Source: Coix lacryma-jobi var. lacryma-jobi
Lineage: Eukaryota; Streptophyta; Magnoliopsida; Poales; Poaceae
Direction of reading: 5' to 3'
Length of the DNA stretch: 64,000 nt
Assembly: GCA_009763385.1 (NCBI GenBank)
Contig: CM019824.1
Coordinates: 152,526,305-152,590,304, forward strand
Part shown: one piece after another, positions 36,353-46,681 of the stretch
Position numbering within the stretch: the stretch's first letter is position 1
How the letters are laid out: every line of letters begins with the position of its first letter
Program-made: the position numbers and the translations under genes
Notes under the pieces: model-generated
Seen by the model: the letters and a program-made list of their open reading frames with translations, nothing else
What the model was told of the DNA's origin: nothing
Database searches by the model: none

Positions 36353-38347
36353 CATGTACTTGGGAACCCAAGACTTGGTCACAAATCTCAACTTATCTTG
36401 TGGGTTAGCATGATGCAAATGTTGGTTCAAATGCAATTGTGAAACACCCTTGGAAGCATTCCTCAAAAGGACAACTCGAGGAGAAGAACGAGTCGTACCA
36501 TGGGAAAGGAGGCAAACATCTTCCAAGGTTTTTGTAGAAGAACCAATAAAAGCACCATGAAAAGCATGACGTGGACCAAGAGAAGAAGCACTAGAAGCAT
36601 GTCCACGACCATGACCTATCCCACTAGAAAAGGAGTCATAAAACCCATCAACCAAGAGGGGCTTCTTACTAGGAACACAAGTATTCATGCCGTGAGAAGG
36701 GCTATGAACCACCAAGTTCCTAGAAGAGCGAGCTTGGCGCAAGCGTTTGGCACGCCGATAGCAAAAGCTTTCTTGATGCCCATCTTTCTCACAAAAAGAG
36801 CAATGGTACAAAGGCCTACTGGAAGGCACACCATTATCCGACAAGTGAGAAGTCCATTGGGACTTAGAACAAGAAGCATCAACAACAGACTTGGCGCCAA
36901 CACTCGGAGCACACGTGCCATGGGAAAGGCTACGCGGCTTCCTAAAAGCCTTAGCTCGAATACGCCGCTCGTGCTTGACACGGCGAAAACAAAATTCGAG
37001 CGAATGTCCATCCTTCTTGCAAAAGGTGCAATGAAAAACCGGATTGGGAGCACGAGTCCCAAAAATATGATAAGCACCCTTGTCAAGAGAAGTCCCTTGG
37101 ACATCACTCGAAGAAACAGCAATGTTAGGAGTAGCTATGGAAGAGCTATCCAAAACCTTGGCACAAGTGCTAACGTCAAGAGACTCACGCGCAGAACAAG
37201 AACTCAACTCCGGTTGCAAAGATGCAAACACAGAAATATCAACATCGGAGTTGCAAGGAATGGGTGACTCAAAAGACTTAGCACAAAGACTCTTGCATCT
37301 TTTAGCTAAAACCTCATTTTCAAACATGAGGCGATCACAAGTACCACAAGGAGTGTTTTTCAAATTTTCCATCTCCTCCCTAATGCACTCGGCATATGTG
37401 GTACGCAAGAGCTCATTTTCTTTTTCAAGGTTGGCACTCATATCATTGTGCTCAACCAACTTGGCGCTCATATCATCGCGCAATTGCTTCAAAACCAAGA
37501 CTTCTTTTTCTAAATCAATGCATGATGTGCACATGAAATCGGTGGAAGGAACATCACCATTCACATCAAGCAAATAATCATGAATAGCACAAGAAGTAAG
37601 GCAAGCATTTTTATTCAAAGAGCACAAGCTACAGGGCCTAGAATTTATCTCATCAATTTCAGCCGTAGCATGCTCAAGTTCATCTACACATGTGGTGTGA
37701 GTCAATTTTAATTTATTAATTTCAGCAAGCAAAGACTCACAAGAAACACATGGTAACAAAGCATTTGACTTAAGCAAGGTTATTTCAGTTTTAGCACATT
37801 CAAGATCCTTGCACAAGTCAATGCAAACTAAGCTTGGTTTGGAAGCATTGGATATCAACATTTCATTTTCAGATCTTAAGCTAGCAAGAGAAAAGCATAG
37901 CTCATCATTCTTCCTAACTATGTCACTACAGGAGGTGCAAGGTGAAGATGCACTAGACTTCCAATGAAAAAGACCATTTTTTAGCCTAGTGATGGAGCAA
38001 TTCAACTTCTCAACCTTTCTACGCAAGGTATCACAAAGCTCGTCATATCTAACATTATCATCACAACAAGCTTCAAATCGTTGAGACAATGCCCCAAGAC
38101 TAGCAACAAGTGTACCTTTCTTGGCCTTGCCAAGTTCACGTACAAGATCCTCCGTTGAATGCTCATCATCTCCTAGAAAGTCCAGCAAAGCCTCCACCTC
38201 TCGTTCCGTCTCAAGAACCGCACTCCACCTTCTTGCCAAAATGCCGTCCTCGGTCGCATGTCCAAGACTCAAACCTAAGGACAAAGACACACTGGAAGAA
38301 GAGCTTGGTGCCATCTCCAAAAGCACTGTTAGTGTTAGCCAAAACAA
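36353..38347 (-). CDS. B1 gag-like ORF, C-terminus replaced by element E sequence
   Basis: Minus strand. It reads on in frame to 36161, adding about 64 residues that come from element E and are not part of gag. The genuine part (about 664 residues) is nearly identical to B2 gag, with about six amino-acid differences. It lacks the N-terminal UBN2-type domain of A and C gag. It is made of Leu/Glu-rich coiled-coil-like segments separated by CxxC pairs (CTSC, CVSC, CSLC, CTSC, CGTC), followed by two zinc knuckles, CTFCKKDGHSLEFC and CSFCEKDGHQESFC. MAPSSSS a few codons in is an alternative start. The ORF sits 110 bases from the LTR and primer site. Confidence 0.75.
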
Positions 38348-38446
38348 AAGCTCAACACCTCGACAAGCAAAGTCGGAAACAAAACCGCTCTCAAAAGGTC
38401 GCCTTCGCGGATCCGGAACCGGTTAAGGTAGAGAGATCCTTAACTG

Positions 38447-38458
38447 GCTCCGATACCA
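38447..38458 (-). other. Primer-binding site of B1
   Basis: TGGTATCGGAGC on the minus strand, beside the LTR end at 38461. The B2 site is the same at 46668-46679. Confidence 0.9.
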
Positions 38459-39104
38459 ATTGAAGGACCGAATTGGCGACCAGAGGGGGGGGTGAATGGG
38501 AGCCTCAAATTTCTTCTCGAGAAATGATGGCCCTTGTCCCAGAAAATCACCCAAAAACGAAGACTCAAACAACTGGTGAGTTCATGACCTATGAATAGGT
38601 GGATAACCTAGGAGATGTCCTAGAGGTACAGCGGAACTACCAAAGAACCCCCAAAACCAAGCGCCAAAGCAACGGGGCAAAACTGCACAAGCAAGCTCCT
38701 AGAACAATCGAACCTCCGATAACGGAACACCACACTCCTATGGAGAAGAGGAAAGTGTTCGACCAAAACTACTTAGGCCAACTAGTGGCAAAAGCACCTT
38801 GGAAAGATTCTTATGAAGTTAGGAAACTAACGCAATAGGCGGATCTCAAATCGGAGCTCGAACGAAAAAGATACGGCCGCTAGAACCAACGACACTCCGA
38901 ATGCGGAACACTTAACTCCTATGGAGAAGAAGGAAGTGTCCGACCAAAAATACTTTTACCAATGGTGGCAAAAGTGCTTTGGAATGATCCTTAAGAAGTT
39001 AGGAAACCAACGCAACAAACGGATCACAAATCGGAGCTCGTATGCAAAAGATACGGACGAAATCAGCAAAACTGTGCAGTTCCGGACTGCCCGCTAGTGA
39101 ACCG

Positions 39105-39245
39105 CGGACTGTCCGCTATTGAACCCCGGACAGTCCGGGAATGAGTCCCGGACAGTCGACCGTTCAAAAATGAAAACAGCGACGTTGCTGCCCGTGAACA
39201 GCCCCGACCCCCGGACAGTCCGGGGATGAGTCCCGGACAGTCCGC
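39105..39245. repeat. CCGGACAGTCCGG palindromic words in B LTR
   Basis: Odd palindrome CCCGGACAGTCCGGG and half copies (CCGGACTGCCCG, CGGACTGTCCGC, CCCGGACAGTCC), about six in 140 bp. They lie downstream of the TATA box in transcription sense. The same set is at 47300-47470 in the other LTR. Confidence 0.85.
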
Positions 39246-40128
39246 CACTGTCCAGAAAGCCCAAAAACAGCTCAGGACAAAACCAAAATCGATTGGATCT
39301 TCACCAAATCGAACGGGGCTGCAACCAAACTTCTCCCAAGTGTTCTTCTACGTGTTGGGAAGCTAATCCTAGGATATCATCGCTCCAAACCAACTAATCC
39401 ATGAGAAATCGGAAGAACACTAGAAAAGGGGGAAGAACGAACGCGATTTCGACCCGATCTATGTGCTCGTGAGGTTAGAGAGGAAATCCTTCAGTGGAAA
39501 GAAGGAGCTCACGACATAGAACAAATTGATTCAAACGAAATCGCAAATCGTCGCTTGAAGAGGGAGAACGAGGCAAATCTCCGAGAGGGGAAAAACCAAA
39601 ACGCGAGGAACAAAAACGCGATTCGATCCAAATTGCAGCCAACAAAGAGGAGGGGCGAAATTGATCCTTGGATTCAGCGAAATGGACGATTGATTAAGCA
39701 CTCAGTGTCGGGCTACAAGCCACTCCTAGCACCACAAAGCTTGGATGACAAAAAGCTCAAGAACAAGAGCCAACTCTTCTCCTAACCCCAGCCTTCTCTC
39801 ACAAACACAAAATGAGAGAGACACTGTCCAAGGATTCCCCAGGATTCGGCTGCCCTAGCAGCCCCCTCATTTATATAGGCGCACGTCCGAAGACCAAAAC
39901 GCCCTTACATTAAGCACTCAACCCAAATACCCCCCAGGGGTAAAACTGTCCAACCCTAGCAGTTTCATCCGACGGCCACGCCCGCACATCTGGTAGCTTC
40001 GCCTCGACGCGAACTCCAGGATGTCACCACGTGCCGTCACCGTCGACCACCGCGCCTTCCTCGTGGATAGCTACACCGCCGCGCCAGCCTCTCCACGCCG
40101 CTACGCGTCGACCGTCCTTTCGGACCAA

Positions 40129-40372
40129 CCCCCGGTTTTGAGGCCCAAACCGGGAAACCTGCCAGCCCAGGTTTTGAGGCCCAAACCTGGCAAACCGTCC
40201 ACCCCGAGTTTTGAGGCCCAAACTCGGAAACCCGCGAGCCCAGGTTTTGAGGCCCAAACCTGGAAACCGTCCATCCCGAGTTTTGAGGCCCAAACTCGGA
40301 AACCGGCCACCCGAGTTTTGAGGCCCAAACTCGGAAACCGTCGATGGTAGCTTTTTGAGGCTCAGCTACTGA
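40129..40372. repeat. Tandem hairpin array in U3 of B LTR (left copy)
   Basis: Seven units of about 35 bp. Stems: CCGGTTT/AAACCGG, CCAGGTTT/AAACCTGG (two), CCGAGTTT/AAACTCGG (three), GTAGCT/AGCTAC. Loops are TGAGGCCC or TGAGGCTC throughout. The array is upstream of the TATA box on the minus strand. Confidence 0.9.
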
Positions 40373-40989
40373 ACCCGCACCGTAGACGGGATGTGGTTCG
40401 CACACCCCGACCACCGGCACTGATGCCGATGCATGTCCAGCCTCCACGTCGGGCACAACGCCTTTGCCTTGCTTCTTGACTTGGCCGACGGCACTTGCGC
40501 CGCACGCAAGCCCGTGTCCGACCTCCCGCCAAGTGCCACGACGCCATCGTCTTCCTCCCGACTCGGCCGATGCATCGCACATCCCCATGTGCTCTCACTC
40601 GCCGATGCCACGTGCCAGCTACCACAGCTGGTCCTCTGGCCTCTTGGTCCGTCGGTCCAAGCCTCACGTCCGCCCTTCACCGCTCTGGGTACATCGGCAT
40701 GACACGTCCGCCGCACGGCACGCCCATCCTTCACCGATCCCGGTCCGTCGGCACGACACGTCTCTACTTGACCTTCACCTCGCCATCGACCACTGTATCC
40801 GAGCTCAACACCTGCACATCAACACAGCCAAGAGACACATGTTGCACACGCACACCAACACAGAAACACACCACAACTCAACGCCACCGGTTAGTCATAA
40901 GCATTAAGCACATAGCGAGATAATGACTCAACCGGGAAAAGCCTCAAACCTTCCTTATCAAAGTCAATCATTCATCATATATGTTCTCA

Positions 40990-43469
40990 ATCTCCCCCTT
41001 GATGAATGCATTGACTAAAAATAAAACCACAAAGGAAGGGTTTGAAGGCAAGCCTCATTCAAGTGCCCAAAAGCCAAGCAAAAGCAAACACAAGGCTACT
41101 TGAGATGAGGAAGGATCATGAAAACTCCAAATAAAATCTCTCGGTCCCGAAAGAAACAGGAAAAGCGGGCAAAGCCTCCACACAACCGAAGAGTCAAGAG
41201 AAACAAGAGTTTCATGAAATCCCAAAAGGTACTCGAAAACCAATCTCAAATAAATTGTCAAACAATCATCACAAACAAAACCAAGGTACTTATCCACTTG
41301 GGTTTCCAAATTTCTCCCCCTTGATGATTGAATTGACAAAGACTAAACACAAAGAGATGGTTTGAGATACCAAAACAGAAAACTTGGTCCCCAAAGATAT
41401 GGGCAACGGCTCAATGCAACCAAGCAAAGGATCAGAGCAACAACTCATAAAAGAGCAAAACTCGATCACACAGAGTGAAAGACTTGGTTCCCAAAGACAT
41501 GGGCAACGGCTCGATGCAACCAAGTCAAAAATGAGCTAGCCGTCAAGAAAATGCAGAAAATGGCTCAACACCACTAGCTCAAGGCTCGATACCAATTAAG
41601 GCTGAATCAACGCATAAGAATGCAAAACTGCTAGTTCCTCAAGATAAAGGCACAGAGGCTCAACACAACTAGTAGAAGACTCGATACCAATCACAAGCAG
41701 CCAAAAATTGGTGAAAACAGCTAGTTCCTCAAGACAGAGGCACATAGGCTCGACGCAACTAGCCGAAGGCTCCATACCAATCGAAAATACCAAGCAAAAA
41801 ATTGCTAGTCTCTCAAGAGAGAGGCAACAATGGCCCAACACGACTAGCAGGCTCGATACCAATTGAGAAAAACACAAAGAGAAGCCCAACACTAAATGGA
41901 GCACAAACACTTGGAGCACGCGGAGAAGCAGCAAGACAAAAGCGACTCCTCCTGAAGGCAAGCCTACACACAAAGGCTATGCACCAAAGCTCACTATGAA
42001 GGATACCAATTGAAACACATAAAAGAGCTATACCAATTGAAGAAGAACATAAAAGAGCTAAACTCCCCCTAGCTCAAAGCTCTCCCCAAAATGCATGACT
42101 CTCCCCTTTTGAGCCAACACTCAAGATCCCCCTTGCAAACAGCTTCTCCCCCTTGATAAAAGGGAACATGCTGAGGGATTTTGACATTTCTCCACAAAGT
42201 TGACACAAACACAAGACAAGTCAACAACCAAAAGCATATGGGGGTAATCACAAGATGTATCGGAGCTGGGGGTATGTACACTAAGCTAAAAATGCATGAT
42301 ATGCACAATGCAACAGCTTCAAGTGTATAGCAATCAGAATGAAAAGATGCTCAAAAGGGTGCTGCCCTGAAAGTGTAGCAACCAATACAAATGCTAGCAA
42401 AGGCTCAAACTGATCAAATGAATACGAAATATGAACAATTAAGCATATGAGCAGTTTTAAGCCATTTGAAAAGGAGTCCACCACTAAAATAGCACTTAGC
42501 ATGAATAGACAGGAAATCGAGCAAGTGCTAACTCAAGTATAAAAGGTGAACTACCCCTAGCAAAGTTCAATCATCATGCAATAGAATGAAGCATAAACTT
42601 GTGTTATTCTCAAATTTTTATTTGAGATTGCAGCGGTATTAACACAAGTTCATATTAAAAGCATGTGATTGCGAGAGGTTAAAAACATGGTCATTGCCTA
42701 ACTTTTGAACCGGGCTAAGCCTATGCAATAAAAGCAATCAGAAGCTTAAAGCACCGGTTTCGGTCTTACACTACACGGCTCAAGTTTAACTCAAAAGTGC
42801 AATGAGAAACAGTCTCGATACCGTGAGGTGCTGACACATGCAATCCCATCTCGATCTTTTCAATTCACTTAGACTTGGATCAAATTTTAGCACAAGGTAA
42901 ATATGAACAATCCAAGCAAGTGAATGACTCAATGCAAGAGACATAGCAACCTAGCATACAAAAGATAGCACAAGTGATCTCAACACATCCTACCCATGCT
43001 AGTTGCCACTCTCAATGGTGAACAAATTAAAGGTTTCACAGTTGATTAATCAAGTTCACAATTTGCAAAAATAGCTTAGCTCATAACATGTATCAAGTGA
43101 TCAAAAAGAGCCTAGGCTACAAGCATCATCATGAATAAACAGGGCATACCAAAAAGAGCATAATCTCATTCTCATTGCTCTAAACACGAAGCTCTAAAAT
43201 GCACTAGAATACATGATGAAATGCATGCAAAAGCTAGTCTATCAAAGACAAAACAAAACTAGCCTAAAAAGGAAAACCCAAAACAAAAGGGTATCAGAGA
43301 AGTCAAACTAAGATACAACAGGCAAAATGCTTCCCCAACTAAAAGGGAAACACACATCAAACTCACAAGCGAAGAGCCAGGAAATGCTCAAGCGACAGCC
43401 AGCAAAATCCACATCGAAAAGACCACACAGCAAAAAGAGGTCAAGGAAGAAGAGTACCAAAACCCGAAC
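40990..43469 (-). other. Family B 3' non-coding region
   Basis: No coding frame of note. On the minus strand several purine tracts AAGGGGGAGA occur: next to the LTR (40992-41006) and at about 41311, 42147 and 42126, with AGGGGGAGTT at about 42061. The part 42380-43340 is homologous to positions 1-1063 of element A. Confidence 0.8.
41583..42043 (-). repeat. Six-fold repeat of a primer-site-like motif
   Basis: GCTCGATACCAATT and close variants at 41583, 41677, 41768, 41851, 42001 and 42028. On the minus strand these read AATTGGTATCGAGC, one base short of the real primer site plus its LTR-side spacer (AATTGGTATCGGAGC). Several continue with TGAAG or TGAAA, like the LTR end. They sit in a degenerate tandem repeat of about 80-95 bp. 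Confidence 0.8.
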
Positions 43470-43840
43470 TCAGAAGTGTGTCGGAGGTACCTCATGAAGC
43501 GCATGACCGACTGCTGGTGTGATACCCGAGGGGATGCCTGAATCTGCTGAACTCCGGGGCGCCAGCCTCGCCGAAGTCGTCTCCCCCTCGCCTGATGCTG
43601 TCGCTCCCACAGGTGCAGCTAGTGCTCGCTGGAGAGCTGCTCGAACGAAACCCCAAGTCATGGAAGAAGTGGGATCGGGTCCATGAGCCGAAATGCTCTC
43701 TCCAGGTTCCTGTTCTCCTGCACACTCAAAAGCAGAAGAAAGCACAAGGCATTTTCTCGTCTAGTGTGACCTCAAGGTCTCCATGAAAATGGTTAGTCAC
43801 ATAATAAGCATAAGGTGAACTCTCAACAAAAAGAGATCTA
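43470..43840 (-). pseudogene. Family B pol remnant
   Basis: Minus-strand similarity to the A pol hinge (HGPDPTSSMTWG against HGPDPSSSTTWG) and to the end of integrase before it. At about 43565 it is joined directly to a short RNase H piece equivalent to A 1560-1620. Protease, most of integrase and the whole reverse transcriptase are missing. Confidence 0.75.
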
Positions 43841-44519
43841 CCTATGAATGATACCGCAAGGAGATCTGAACTCAACCTAGTCAAGACTACCATGCAACAG
43901 GATAAAGCACTATATAGCAAAATGCAACCTAGAGACATGATCAACCCAAACACAGCCTAAACCTCAACACATGCTACAATGCAAAATAAATGATAGCAAT
44001 AGATCCAAAAGCATGTATCATGATAAAATTGTGGAAAGGCTAGTGCTCAAACTAATCATATCAACAGGATACATGTAGCTAACCAAAACTAGCACCTGAA
44101 AAGTGACACCTAATGAACATCATACCTCTACATGTAAAGCTCATGGAGAAGTATGGTAAAGCATGGCACAAAGTTCATGAGGATCACAGACTAGCATGAA
44201 AAGTGACTAATCCACCAGGCTATACACAAAGCTAGCATGACATATGATACAGAAGATAGCACATGCTAGACTAAACAAAACATGATACAAAACAAAATGT
44301 ACATGCAAGAACTATACAAGTGAGCACATGAAGAATCATCTCATACCACAAGACATAGATCATGGATGTACAAGGTATGAGTGTATATGAAAGCTCACCA
44401 GATAGCAAAAGCCTCTTTGGAGGCAAATCTAAGCGGGGTGTAGAGAACCATCAACTCTTGATCACATATAAAAGATCAAGCTCCATCAGGCGCATGTTCT
44501 CCACCCCGCGTCCTCATAT
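43841..44519. other. Non-coding stretch between B pol remnant and B2 gag
   Basis: AT-rich, no recognisable gene. It contains the inverted repeat at 44433-44509. It may be what is left of the deleted pol region or foreign sequence. Confidence 0.5.
44433..44509. repeat. 77-nt inverted repeat
   Basis: The arms GCGGGGTG and CACCCCGC close the structure. GAGAAC pairs with GTTCTC, and CTTGATC with GATCAAG around a short AT loop (ACATATAAAA). There is an asymmetric internal bulge on the right arm. Confidence 0.7.
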
Positions 44520-46568
44520 CTACACACAAGAGGACAAAGTAACCTGAGTATTGGATCCCGAAGGGTTAGCAAGCATGTACTTGGGAACCCAAGACTTGGT
44601 CACAAATCTCAACTTATCTTGGGGGTTAGCATGATGCAAATGTTGGTTCAAATGCAATTGTGAAACACCCTTGGAAGCATTCCTCAAAAGGACAACTCGA
44701 GGAGAAGAACGAGTCATACCACGGGAAAGGAGGCAAACATCTTCCAAGGTTTTTGTAGAAGAACCAATAAAAGCACCATGAAAAGCATGACGTGGACCAA
44801 GAGAAGAAGCACTAGAAGCATGTCCACGACCATGACCTATCCCACTAGAAAAGGAGTCATAAAACCCATCAACCAAGAGGGGCTTCTTACTAGGAACACA
44901 AGTATTCATGCCATGAGAAGGGCTATGAACCACCAAGTTCCTAGAAGAGCGAGCTTGGCGCAAGCGTTTGGCACGCCGATAGCAAAAGCTTTCTTGATGC
45001 CCATCTTTCTCACAAAAAGAGCAATGGTACAAAGGCCTACTGGAAGGCACACCATTATCCGACAAGTGAGAAGTCCATTGGGACTTAGAACAAGAAGCAT
45101 CAACAACAGACTTGGTGCCAACACTCGGAGCACACGTGCCATGGGAAAGGCTACGCGGCTTCCTAAAAGCCTTAGCTCGAATACGCCGCTCGTGCTTGAC
45201 ACGACGAAAACAAAATTCGAGCGAATGTCCATCCTTCTTGCAAAAGGTGCAATGAAAAACCGGATTGGGAGCACGAGTCCCAAAAATATGATAAGCACCC
45301 TTGTCAAGAGAAGTCCCTTGGACATCACTCGAAGAAACAGCAATGTTAGGAGTAGCTATGGAAGAGCTATCCAAAACCTTGGCACAAGTGCTAACGTCAA
45401 GAGACTCACGCGCAGAACAAGAACTCAACTCCGGTTGCCAAGATGCAAACACAGAAATATCAACATCGGAGTTGCAAGAAATGGGTGACTCAAAAGACTT
45501 AGCACAAAGACTCTTGCATCTTTTAGCTAAAACCTCATTTTCAAACATGAGGCGATCACAAGTACCACAAGGAGTGTTTTTCAAATTTTCCATCTCCTCC
45601 CTAATGCACTCGGCATATGTGGTACGCAAGAGCTCATTTTCTTTTTCAAGGTTGGCACTCATATCATTGTGCTCAACCAACTTGGCGCTCATATCATCGC
45701 GCAATTGCTTCAAAACCAAGACTTCTTTTTCTAAATCAATGCATGATGTGCACATGAAATCGGTGGAAGGAACATCACCATTCACATCAAGCAAATAATC
45801 ATGAATAGCACAAGAAGTAAGGCAAGCATTTTTATTCAAAGAGCACAAGCTACAGGGCCTAGAATTTATCTCATCAATTTCAGCCGTAGCATGCTCAAGT
45901 TCATCTACACATGTGGTGTGAGTCAATTTTAATTTATTAATTTCAGCAAGCAAAGACTCACAAGAAACACATGGTAACAAAGCATTTGACTTAAGCAAGG
46001 TTATTTCAGTTTTAGCACATTCAAGATCCTTGCACAAGTCAATGCAAACTAAGCTTGGTTTGGAAGCATTGGATATCAACATTTCATTTTCAGATCTTAA
46101 GCTAGCAAGAGAAAAGCATAGCTCATCATTCTTCCTAACTATGTCACTACAGGAGGTGCAAGGTGAAGATGCACTAGACTTCCAATGAAAAAGACCATTT
46201 TTTAGCCTAGTGATGGAGCAATTCAACTTCTCAATCTTTCTACGCAAGGTATCACAAAGCTCGTCATATCTAACATTATCATCACAACAAGCTTCAAATC
46301 GTTGAGACAATGCCCCAAGACTAGCAACAAGTGTACCTTTCTTGGCCTTGCCAAGTTCACGTACAAGATCCTCCGTTGAATGCTCATCATCTCCTAGAAA
46401 GTCCAGCAAAGCCTCCACCTCTCGTTCCGTCTCAAGAACCGCACTCCACCTTCTTGCCAAAATGCTGTCCTCGGTCGCATGTCCAAGACTCAAACCTAAG
46501 GACAAAGACACACTGGAAGAAGAGCTTGGTGCCATCTCCAAAAGCACTGTTAGTGTTAGCCAAAACAA
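44520..46568 (-). CDS. B2 gag-like ORF
   Basis: Intact minus-strand ORF of 682 residues. It has a Ser-rich N-terminus, five coiled-coil-like segments each preceded by a CxxC pair, and then two CX2CX4HX4C knuckles about 80 residues apart. The C-terminus is WVPKYM, then a short tail ending before 44520. The UBN2-type capsid domain of A and C gag is absent. It stands alone with an LTR and primer site upstream and only a pol scrap downstream, so it would need enzymes from a related element. Near identity to B1 over almost 2 kb suggests recent duplication or recombination. Confidence 0.8.
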   Translation of the reverse strand: MFWLTLTVLLEMAPSSSSSVSLSLGLSLGHATEDSILARRWSAVLETEREVEALLDFLGDDEHSTEDLVRELGKAKKGTLVASLGALSQRFEACCDDNVRYDELCDTLRRKIEKLNCSITRLKNGLFHWKSSASSPCTSCSDIVRKNDELCFSLASLRSENEMLISNASKPSLVCIDLCKDLECAKTEITLLKSNALLPCVSCESLLAEINKLKLTHTTCVDELEHATAEIDEINSRPCSLCSLNKNACLTSCAIHDYLLDVNGDVPSTDFMCTSCIDLEKEVLVLKQLRDDMSAKLVEHNDMSANLEKENELLRTTYAECIREEMENLKNTPCGTCDRLMFENEVLAKRCKSLCAKSFESPISCNSDVDISVFASWQPELSSCSARESLDVSTCAKVLDSSSIATPNIAVSSSDVQGTSLDKGAYHIFGTRAPNPVFHCTFCKKDGHSLEFCFRRVKHERRIRAKAFRKPRSLSHGTCAPSVGTKSVVDASCSKSQWTSHLSDNGVPSSRPLYHCSFCEKDGHQESFCYRRAKRLRQARSSRNLVVHSPSHGMNTCVPSKKPLLVDGFYDSFSSGIGHGRGHASSASSLGPRHAFHGAFIGSSTKTLEDVCLLSRGMTRSSPRVVLLRNASKGVSQLHLNQHLHHANPQDKLRFVTKSWVPKYMLANPSGSNTQVTLSSCV

Positions 46569-46681
46569 AAGCTCAACACCTCGACAAGCAAAGTCGGAAA
46601 CAAAACCGCTCTCAAAAGGTCGCCTTCGCGGATCCGGAACCGGTTAAGGTAGAGAGATCCTTAACTGGCTCCGATACCAAT

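Larger units (their letters stand above)
38461..40989 (-). mobile_element. Family B LTR shared by B2 (3') and B1 (5')
   Basis: 2529 bp, the same length as the right B LTR (46682-49210), with few differences. On its right, in minus orientation, comes the polypurine tract of B2 (complement of TCTCCCCCTTGATG at 40992). On its left are the primer site and B1 gag. So it joins two internal regions. TATA-like TATATAAA on the minus strand at about 39870-39878. Confidence 0.92.

Noticed and set aside
44778..45488. Plus-strand ORF of 236 residues opposite B2 gag (and its twin at 36500-37267)
   Set aside because: Basic, low-information translation of the strand opposite an intact gag ORF. Conserved only because gag is conserved.
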